A DNA stretch of 12,207 nucleotides from Pseudomonadota bacterium (lineage in GTDB: Bacteria > Pseudomonadota > Gammaproteobacteria > Xanthomonadales > Xanthomonadaceae): assembly GCA_023391775.1 (NCBI GenBank), contig JAEWAG010000070.1, positions 1 through 12,207 of the forward strand. The letters run 5' to 3'. Of this stretch, positions 7,256 to 12,207 are shown in pieces (positions within the stretch are counted from its first letter, which is position 1; each line of letters opens with the position of its first letter). Under the pieces are notes generated by a model. The model was not told the DNA's origin. It made no database searches and saw only the letters and a list, made by a program, of their open reading frames with translations. The translations under genes were made by a program, and so were the position numbers.

Positions 7256-7397
7256 GGGGTGGCCTCGGCGGGACAGGGGCGAGGGTAGCAGTGGTCCGGT
7301 CGTCAAGAATACTCAACGCCCGTGGCCGCGCGCGCTGCCACGCCGGGGTTGGCGCCGAGGTCGTGTTGTAAAAATAAAACGGCCACGGTAAGTTGCC
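7256..7397. promoter_or_regulatory. Divergent control region of the polyamine locus (puuA / puuD)
   Basis: This 142-bp gap should hold promoters for both halves of the locus. Towards puuA, the minus strand carries an extended -10-like TGCTACCCT (7290-7282), giving a leader of about 20 nt. Towards puuD, a striking AT island, TTGTAAAAATAAAAC (7366-7380), sits 18 nt before the start and probably contains the -10; no clear -35 is seen. The 8-bp inverted repeat CCGTGGCC (7320-7327) / GGCCACGG (7381-7388) brackets the island, and a third related half (GCCACG, 7337-7342) can form a hairpin with 7321-7326. These repeats are candidates for an operator. No regulator gene of the PuuR or BauR type is in the window. 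Confidence 0.5.
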
Positions 7398-8207
7398 ATG
7401 ACGCCATCGGACACTGCTCGCATGGCCCTGCCGCCGCTGGTCGGACTGCCGACCGACCGCAAGTTCATCGGACCGCACCCGTTCCTCGCCACCGGCGAGA
7501 AGTACGTGCGCGCGGTGGTCGAAGGTGCCGGCGCCACCCCCATGCTGCTGCCCTCGCTGCACGGACTGGACCCGGACCCGTGGCTGGCCCGCCTGGACGG
7601 GCTGCTGCTGACCGGCTCGCCCAGCAACATCGAGCCGCACCATTACGACGGCGGTCCCAGCTGGGAAGGCAACCTGCATGACCCGGCCCGCGACGCCACC
7701 ACCCTGGCCCTGGCACCGCGCGCAATCGCCATGGGGCTGCCGGTGCTGGCCATCTGCCGCGGCCTGCAGGAAGTGAACGTCGCCCTCGGCGGAAGCCTGC
7801 ACCAGAAGGTGCACGAGGTACCCGGCATGCAGGACCATCGCGAGGACACGCAGGCGCCGCTGGAGCTGCAGTACGGCCCGGCCCACGAGGTGGTGCTGGC
7901 GCCCGGCGGCCTGCTGGCGGCCGCGGCCGGCGCCGGTCGCGCTACCGTCAACTCGCTGCATGGCCAGGGCATCGCTCGCCTAGCCGAGGGCCTGGTGGTG
8001 GAAGCCACCGCTCCCGACGGCCTGGTCGAGGCCTATCGCGGCACCGGCCCCGGCTTCCTGCTGGCGGTGCAGTGGCATCCCGAGTGGCAGGTGGCCTCCA
8101 ACCCCTTCTACCTGGCGATCTTCCGTGCCTTCGGCGAGGCCTGCCGGGCCTGGGCCGCGCGCCGTGCCACCCCGTTCGCCCACGACAGCATCCGGACAAC
8201 CGCATGA
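7398..8207 (+). CDS. puuD: PuuD/SpuA-like gamma-glutamyl-gamma-aminobutyrate hydrolase (class I glutamine amidotransferase)
   Basis: A 269-residue cytoplasmic hydrolase that splits gamma-glutamyl-GABA into glutamate and GABA, the deprotection step of the pathway. The class I glutamine amidotransferase triad is complete: nucleophile C120 in A-I-C-R-G-L-Q-E, and H227 and E229 in Q-W-H-P-E-W. The oxyanion region L-T-G-S-P-S-N-I-E-P (71-80) and N-S-L-H-G-Q-G (185-191) are typical of PuuD and related peptidase C26 proteins. E. coli PuuD is about 254 residues, so length fits. The start is ATG 7398; an in-frame ATG at 7422 is possible because neither has a strong ribosome site. Its TGA overlaps the next ATG by four bases (ATGA, 8204-8207), indicating translational coupling with the second synthetase. 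It is first in a four-gene plus-strand unit whose order matches Pseudomonas spuA-spuB-spuC-spuD. Confidence 0.93.
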   Translation: MTPSDTARMALPPLVGLPTDRKFIGPHPFLATGEKYVRAVVEGAGATPMLLPSLHGLDPDPWLARLDGLLLTGSPSNIEPHHYDGGPSWEGNLHDPARDATTLALAPRAIAMGLPVLAICRGLQEVNVALGGSLHQKVHEVPGMQDHREDTQAPLELQYGPAHEVVLAPGGLLAAAAGAGRATVNSLHGQGIARLAEGLVVEATAPDGLVEAYRGTGPGFLLAVQWHPEWQVASNPFYLAIFRAFGEACRAWAARRATPFAHDSIRTTA

Positions 8208-9589
8208 GTACCCGCAAACGCACGCGCGCCGCATCCAGTGCCGAGCAGCAGGAGAGCACGCTGCGGCGCTGGCTCAAGGACCGGCGGATCACCGAGGTCG
8301 AGTGCCTGGTGCCGGACATCACCGGCAACGCGCGCGGCAAGATCATCCCGGCCGACAAGTTCAGCCACGACTACGGCACCCGGCTGCCGGAAGGCATCTT
8401 CGCCACCACCGTCACCGGCGACTACCCGGACGACTACTACGAACTGACCTCGCCTTCGGACTCGGACATGATGCTGCGTCCGGACCCGGACACCGTGCGC
8501 ATGGTGCCTTGGGCCACCGACCCGACCGCCCAGGTCATCCACGACTGCTACACCAAGGACGGCCACCCGCACGAACTGGCGCCGCGCAACGTGCTGCGCA
8601 AGGTGCTGGCCGAGTACGAGAAGGAAGGCCTGCAGCCGGTGGTCGCGCCGGAGCTGGAGTTCTTCCTGGTGCAGAAGAACACCGACCCGGACTTCCCGCT
8701 GCTGCCGCCGGCCGGGCGCTCGGGCCGGCCGGAGACGGCGCGGCAGTCGTACTCGATCGACGCGGTCAACGAGTTCGACCCGATCCTGGACCTGATGTAC
8801 GACTACTGCGACGCGATGAAGCTGGACGTGGACACCCTGATCCACGAGTCCGGCGCCGCGCAGCTGGAGGTCAATTTCACCCACTCGGACGCGCTGTCGC
8901 TGGCCGACCAGGTGTTCCTGTTCAAGCGCACGATGCGCGAGGCGGCGATGCGCCACGGCGTGTACGCCACCTTCCTGGCCAAGCCGATGGAGACCGAGCC
9001 CGGCAGTGCCATGCACATCCACCAGAGCCTGGTGGACCGCAGGGGGCGCAACGTGTTCACCGGCAAGCGCCCGGGCGAGTTCAGCCCGGTGTTCGGCCAC
9101 TACCTGGCCGGGCTGCAGAAGTACGTGCCGATGGCGATGGCGTTCTTCGCGCCCAACGTGAACTCCTACCGTCGGCTGATGTTCGGCGAAGTCTCGCCCA
9201 GCAACGTGCGTTGGGGCTTCGACAACCGCACCTGCGGCCTGCGCGTGCCGATGGACACCCCGGAGAACCAGCGCGTGGAAAGCCGCTTCGCCGGCTCCGA
9301 CGCCAATCCGTACCTGGCCATGGCCGCGACCCTGGCCTGCGGCCTGCTGGGCATCCGCGAGAAGCTCACCCCGACCGCACCGACCGAGGTCAGCGCCAAG
9401 GAGCTGGGCTATGACCTGCCGCGTTCGCTGGGCGAGGCGCTGGACGAACTGGAGACCTGCACCCCGCTGGCCACCCTGCTCGGGCCGCGCTTCGTGCGCG
9501 CCTACGTGTCGGTCAAGCGCAAGGAGTACGAGACCTTCTTCCGCGTGATCAGCTCCTGGGAGCGCGAGTTCCTGCTGCTCAACGTCTGA
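8204..9589 (+). CDS. spuB: SpuB-like gamma-glutamylpolyamine synthetase (glutamine synthetase fold), copy 2
   Basis: A second 461-residue glutamine-synthetase-fold ligase, expected to glutamylate a polyamine. The beta-grasp motif is P37-D-I-T-G-N-A-R-G-K-I-I-P (to 49). Catalytic motifs are E150-L-E152-F, H-E215-S-G-A-A, L-E222-V-N-F, G-S-A-M-H271-I-H, N-S-Y-R-R (320-324), D-N-R-T-C-G-L-R (340-347), R-V-E359-S-R and S-D-A-N-P-Y (365-370). It clearly differs from copy 1: two residues between beta-grasp and core motifs vary throughout, and it alone keeps G-Y403-D-L-P, resembling the adenylylation tyrosine motif of GlnA. It is therefore an old paralogue rather than a recent duplicate. The ATG overlaps the puuD stop by four bases; starting farther upstream would run through puuD. 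It is not the housekeeping GlnA, because of its PuuA-type motifs and operon context. Acceptor specificity is unknown and presumably differs from copy 1. Confidence 0.9.
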   Translation: MSTRKRTRAASSAEQQESTLRRWLKDRRITEVECLVPDITGNARGKIIPADKFSHDYGTRLPEGIFATTVTGDYPDDYYELTSPSDSDMMLRPDPDTVRMVPWATDPTAQVIHDCYTKDGHPHELAPRNVLRKVLAEYEKEGLQPVVAPELEFFLVQKNTDPDFPLLPPAGRSGRPETARQSYSIDAVNEFDPILDLMYDYCDAMKLDVDTLIHESGAAQLEVNFTHSDALSLADQVFLFKRTMREAAMRHGVYATFLAKPMETEPGSAMHIHQSLVDRRGRNVFTGKRPGEFSPVFGHYLAGLQKYVPMAMAFFAPNVNSYRRLMFGEVSPSNVRWGFDNRTCGLRVPMDTPENQRVESRFAGSDANPYLAMAATLACGLLGIREKLTPTAPTEVSAKELGYDLPRSLGEALDELETCTPLATLLGPRFVRAYVSVKRKEYETFFRVISSWEREFLLLNV

Positions 9590-9595
9590 TCCCAC

Positions 9596-9617
9596 CCGCG
9601 CGCACCACCGCGCGCGG
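9596..9617 (+). other. Intercistronic GC-rich stem-loop between spuB and spuC
   Basis: CCGCGCGC (9596-9603), loop ACCACC, and GCGCGCGG (9610-9617) form a perfect 8-bp stem. It begins 6 nt after the spuB stop and ends 9 nt before the GAGG upstream of spuC. There is no T-tract, so it is not a standard terminator; it could stabilise the upstream message, mark a processing site or damp expression of spuC. Confidence 0.55.
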
Positions 9618-9641
9618 ACCGCAACCGAGGATGCCCGCCGC

Positions 9642-11006
9642 ATGGCCCCGATCGACCTGCCCGAACTGCAGCGCCTGGACGCCGCCCACCACCTGCACCC
9701 GTTCAACGACAACGCCGCGCTGGCGAAGAAGGGCACCCGGGTGCTGGTGCGCGGCGAGGGCTGCTACGTATGGGACGCGGAGGGCAACCGGCTGCTGGAT
9801 GCCTTCGCCGGCCTGTGGTGCGTGAACATCGGCTACGGCCGCCCAGAGCTGGGCGAGGCCGCGGCGCGGCAGATGACCGAGCTGGCCTACTACAACAGCT
9901 TCTTCCAGTGCACCACCGAGCCGACCATCCGCCTGGCCGCGGAGCTGGCCGAACTGGCGCCCGGCGACATCAACCACGCCTTCTTCGTCAACTCCGGCTC
10001 GGAGGCCAACGACACCATCCTGCGCCTGGTGCGCCATTTCTGGGCGGTGCAGGACCAGCCGGGCAAGAACATCTTCATCGGCCGCCACAACGGCTACCAC
10101 GGCACCACCGTGGCCGGCGCCAGCCTGGGCGGCATGGCCGCCATGCACGGGCAGGGCGGGCTGCCGATCCCGGACATCCACCACATCGAGCCGCCGTTCT
10201 GGTTCGCCGACGGCGGCGACCTGTCCGAGGAGGAGTACGGCATCGTCGCCGCGCGCCGCCTGGAGCAGAAGATCCTGGAACTGGGTCCGGAGCGGGTCGC
10301 GGCCTTCATCGGCGAGCCGGTCATGGGCGCCATCGGCGTGTACATCCCGCCGATGAGCTACTGGAAGGAGATCGAGCGCATCTGCCGCCAGTACGACGTG
10401 CTGCTGGTGGCCGACGAGGTGATCTGCGGCTTCGGCCGCACCGGGCATTGGTTCGGCAGCCAGCATTTCGGCTTTCAGCCGGACGTGATGACCATCGCCA
10501 AGGGCATCACCTCCGGCTACATCCCCCTGGGCGCGGCCATGTTCAACGACCGCGTGGCCGGCGTGCTCAAGGACGCCGGCGGCGAGCTTGCGCACGGAGC
10601 CACCTATTCCGGGCACCCGGTGTGCGCGGCGGTGGCGCTGGAGAACCTGCGGATCCTGCGCGAGGAGCGGATCGTGGAGACCGCCCGCGACGAGGTCGCC
10701 CCGTACCTGGCCCAGCGCTGGGCCGAGCTGGGCGAGCACCGCCTGGTCGGCCAGGCTCGCATCGTCGGCATGATGGGCGCGCTGGAGCTGGTGCCGGACA
10801 AGCAGCGCCGCGCCTTCTTCCCGGACCGCGGCACGGTGGGGGCCATGTGCCGCGATTTCGCCCTGCGCAACGGCCTGATCCTGCGCGCGACCTGGGATTC
10901 GATGCTGCTGTCGCCGCCGCTGGTGCTCACCCGCGGGCAGGTCGACGAACTGTTCGACAAGACCTGGCAGGCGCTGGACCAGACCGCGGCGGCGATCGGG
11001 CGCTGA
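9642..11006 (+). CDS. spuC: SpuC-like putrescine/polyamine aminotransferase (class III, PLP-dependent)
   Basis: A 454-residue class III aminotransferase, expected to transfer the terminal amine of putrescine (or a related diamine) to pyruvate or 2-oxoglutarate, giving 4-aminobutanal. PLP-site features are visible: N-S-G-S-E-A-N-D (117-124) binding the phosphate, Y-H-G-T-T-V-A-G-A-S-L-G-G after it, D258 in L-L-V-A-D-E-V-I-C-G-F-G-R-T-G contacting the pyridine nitrogen, and Schiff-base lysine K287 in I-A-K-G-I-T-S-G-Y. A later T-Y-S-G-H-P threonine completes the phosphate cup. N-terminal D-A-A-H-H-L-H-P-F (13-21) is typical of the SpuC/omega-transaminase group, and length agrees. Start ATG 9642 has GAGG 11 nt upstream. 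It follows spuB by 52 bp. Relatives accept beta-alanine, GABA or many amines, so substrate is inferred from operon order rather than from residues. Confidence 0.92.
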   Translation: MAPIDLPELQRLDAAHHLHPFNDNAALAKKGTRVLVRGEGCYVWDAEGNRLLDAFAGLWCVNIGYGRPELGEAAARQMTELAYYNSFFQCTTEPTIRLAAELAELAPGDINHAFFVNSGSEANDTILRLVRHFWAVQDQPGKNIFIGRHNGYHGTTVAGASLGGMAAMHGQGGLPIPDIHHIEPPFWFADGGDLSEEEYGIVAARRLEQKILELGPERVAAFIGEPVMGAIGVYIPPMSYWKEIERICRQYDVLLVADEVICGFGRTGHWFGSQHFGFQPDVMTIAKGITSGYIPLGAAMFNDRVAGVLKDAGGELAHGATYSGHPVCAAVALENLRILREERIVETARDEVAPYLAQRWAELGEHRLVGQARIVGMMGALELVPDKQRRAFFPDRGTVGAMCRDFALRNGLILRATWDSMLLSPPLVLTRGQVDELFDKTWQALDQTAAAIGR

Positions 11007-11011
11007 AACAG

Positions 11012-11040
11012 TGGGCAAACACCCGCCGCGGCGCTAACCT
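11012..11040 (+). promoter_or_regulatory. Possible internal promoter for the binding-protein gene
   Basis: TGGGCA (11012-11017) and TAACCT (11035-11040) are separated by 17 bp and match the sigma-70 boxes at 4 of 6 (TTGACA) and 3 of 6 (TATAAT, including the key TA and final T). Transcription would begin near 11047, giving a leader of about 25 nt before the ATG at 11072. An extra promoter would fit the usual need for more binding protein than enzymes. The call rests on weak sequence matches. Confidence 0.3.
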
Positions 11041-11059
11041 GAACCGCCATTTTCGATCC

Positions 11060-11064
11060 GAGGA
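11060..11064 (+). promoter_or_regulatory. Ribosome binding site fixing the start of the binding-protein gene
   Basis: GAGGA lies 7 nt before ATG 11072. It decides the start, because the reading frame stays open far upstream through the aminotransferase gene in another frame. Confidence 0.8.
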
Positions 11065-11071
11065 CCCCGTC

Positions 11072-12187
11072 ATGAAGTTCCGCCTGCTCACCCTGGGCAT
11101 TGCCGCCACCCTCCTCACCGCCTGCGGTGGCAAGGACGACGCCGAGCAGGGGCCGGGCGGGGCCGCGGTGGTCAACGTCTACAACTACTCGGACTACATC
11201 GCCGAGGAGACCATCCCGCAGTTCCAGGAACAGACCGGCATCCGCGTCACCTACGACGTGTATGACAGCGACGAGGTCCTGGAGACCAAGCTGCTGGCCG
11301 GCTCCAGCGGCTACGACGTGGTCGTGCCGACCCTGAACTTCTTCGGCCGCCAGATCCAGGCCGGCGTGTTCATGCCGCTGGACAAGTCCAAGATCCCGAA
11401 CCTGGCCAACCTGGACCCGAAGGTGATGGAGCGCATCGCCGCCCAGGACCCGGACAACACCTACGGCGTGCCGTACATGACCGGCACCACCGGCATCGGC
11501 TACAACGTCGGGAAGATCACCGAGATCTTCGGTGGCACCGAGGTGGCCGACAGCTGGGACCTGGTGTTCAAGCCGGAGAACATCAGCAGGCTCAAGGACT
11601 GCGGCGTGACCCTGCTGGACACCCCTGCGGACATGCTGCCGATCGCCCTGCACTACCTGGGCGAGGATCCGCACAGCGGCGACCCGGCCGTGCTGCAGAA
11701 GGCCGCCGAGCTGCTGAAGTCGATCCGCCCGTACGTGCAGAACTTCCACTCCAGCCAGTACGTCAGCTCGCTGGCCAATGGCAGCACCTGCCTGGCGGTG
11801 GGCTGGTCCGGCGACATCATCCAGGCCCGCGACCGCGCCGAGGAGGCCGACAACGGCGTGACCGTGGCCTATTCGATCCCGAAGGAAGGCGCCCCGCAGT
11901 GGTTCGACATGCTCGCCATCCCCGCCGATGCCAAGCACGCCGACAATGCCCACGCCTTCATCAACTACCTGCTTGAGCCGCAGGTGGCGGCCAACAACAC
12001 CAACTACATCCATTACGCCAATCCGGTGAGCGCGGCCACCGAGCTGGTGGACGAGGCGATCCGCACCGATCCGACGATCTACCCGCCGGAAGACGTGGCC
12101 GAGCGCATGTTCACCTACGCGGTCAACACCCCGGAGACGGACAAGCTGTACACGCGCCTGTGGACGGAGATCAAGACCGGCCGTTGA
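11072..12187 (+). CDS. spuD: PotF/SpuD-like polyamine-binding lipoprotein of an ABC importer
   Basis: A 371-residue periplasmic solute-binding protein of the PotD/PotF class, delivering putrescine or related polyamines to an ABC importer. The first 18 residues are a lipoprotein signal: two basic residues, a hydrophobic core and lipobox L-T-A-C18. The mature part shows V-Y-N-Y-S-D-Y-I (36-43), V-Y-D-S-D-E-V-L-E-T-K-L (63-74), F-H-S-S-Q-Y (225-230), V-G-W245-S-G-D248, Q-W-F-D279 and H-Y315-A-N, which align with polyamine-contacting segments of PotF. Compared with E. coli PotF as I recall it, W37 is replaced by Y39 and E185 by D187, while the other aromatic and acidic contacts are kept. The start is set by GAGGA 7 nt upstream; the signal peptide begins exactly there. 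Gap from spuC is 65 bp. ATPase and permease genes should follow beyond the window. Putrescine is the likeliest ligand; spermidine is possible. Confidence 0.94.
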   Translation: MKFRLLTLGIAATLLTACGGKDDAEQGPGGAAVVNVYNYSDYIAEETIPQFQEQTGIRVTYDVYDSDEVLETKLLAGSSGYDVVVPTLNFFGRQIQAGVFMPLDKSKIPNLANLDPKVMERIAAQDPDNTYGVPYMTGTTGIGYNVGKITEIFGGTEVADSWDLVFKPENISRLKDCGVTLLDTPADMLPIALHYLGEDPHSGDPAVLQKAAELLKSIRPYVQNFHSSQYVSSLANGSTCLAVGWSGDIIQARDRAEEADNGVTVAYSIPKEGAPQWFDMLAIPADAKHADNAHAFINYLLEPQVAANNTNYIHYANPVSAATELVDEAIRTDPTIYPPEDVAERMFTYAVNTPETDKLYTRLWTEIKTGR

Positions 12188-12195
12188 GCCGGTAG

Positions 12196-12207
12196 CGGGG
12201 GCCCCCG
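12196..12207 (+). repeat. GC palindrome at the window edge after the binding-protein gene
   Basis: CGGGGGCCCCCG is a perfect 12-bp palindrome beginning 8 nt after the stop codon. It may be part of an intercistronic hairpin or terminator, but the window ends here so no loop or T-tract can be assessed. Confidence 0.3.

Noticed and set aside
8204..9589. Housekeeping glutamine synthetase GlnA
   Set aside because: Despite the Y-D-L-P motif, the N-terminal beta-grasp, catalytic motifs and operon with puuD, spuC and spuD fit the gamma-glutamylpolyamine synthetase branch.
8108..9736. Minus-strand 542-codon open frame antisense to spuB
   Set aside because: It is the reverse of a gene with intact glutamine-synthetase motifs, and its His/Val/Arg-rich translation matches no family I know.
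9770..11071. Open frame upstream of the binding-protein gene that would make an 805-residue fusion
   Set aside because: It overlaps the well-supported aminotransferase in another frame, is low-complexity Arg/Gly/Pro/Ala-rich, and the lipoprotein signal and ribosome site begin at 11060-11072.
1..12207. CRISPR arrays, tRNA or rRNA genes, insertion sequences, prophage or defence genes
   Set aside because: No regularly spaced repeats, cloverleaf-like gene, transposase, integrase or phage motif was seen, and base composition looks even across the window.

Overview
This window looks like a chromosomal segment from a high-GC gammaproteobacterium, most likely in the Xanthomonadaceae (Stenotrophomonas/Pseudoxanthomonas/Lysobacter type). 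The lineage is inferred from base composition, gene families and the mixed Pseudomonas-spu/Enterobacteria-puu gene set; no marker gene fixes it. There are ten protein-coding genes, nine complete and one cut by the left edge. I see no RNA genes, insertion sequences, CRISPR arrays or phage genes. No gene-free stretch exceeds 300 bp; the longest is 223 bp (1126-1348).

Layout. (1) 1-1125, minus: periplasmic adaptor of an RND efflux pump, whose C-terminus and presumably the RND permease lie beyond the left edge. (2) 1349-2611, plus: a 12-helix MFS transporter of the metabolite:H+ symporter type, divergent from the adaptor. (3) 2627-3088 and 3180-4472, minus: a single-domain bacteriohemerythrin preceded by a perfect FNR/Anr-type box, and a REC-REC-GGDEF diguanylate cyclase whose first receiver is degenerate. 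(4) 4562-5842 and 5870-7255, minus: a PuuB-like gamma-glutamylputrescine oxidase and a PuuA-like gamma-glutamylpolyamine synthetase, in the order puuA-puuB. (5) 7398-12187, plus, divergent from puuA across a 142-bp control region: puuD, a second glutamine-synthetase-fold gene (spuB-like), a putrescine/polyamine aminotransferase (spuC-like) and a PotF/SpuD-like polyamine-binding lipoprotein.

How the genes work together. Regions 4 and 5 form a polyamine catabolic locus. The binding protein captures putrescine or related polyamines for an ABC importer, whose ATPase and permeases probably lie past the right edge. The synthetases glutamylate the amine, PuuB oxidises the glutamylated amine to an aldehyde, and PuuD cleaves gamma-glutamyl-GABA. 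SpuC offers a parallel transamination route. The aldehyde dehydrogenase (PuuC) and GABA aminotransferase (PuuE) steps are not in the window. The gene order puuD-spuB-spuC-spuD matches the start of the Pseudomonas spuABCD operon, while puuA-puuB adds the oxidase branch.

No wholly new system is evident; most genes belong to well-known families. The best leads are regulatory: a near-textbook class II FNR promoter in front of the hemerythrin gene, its adjacency to a diguanylate cyclase with a pseudo-receiver, and the absence of a visible terminator between the polyamine operon and that cyclase.
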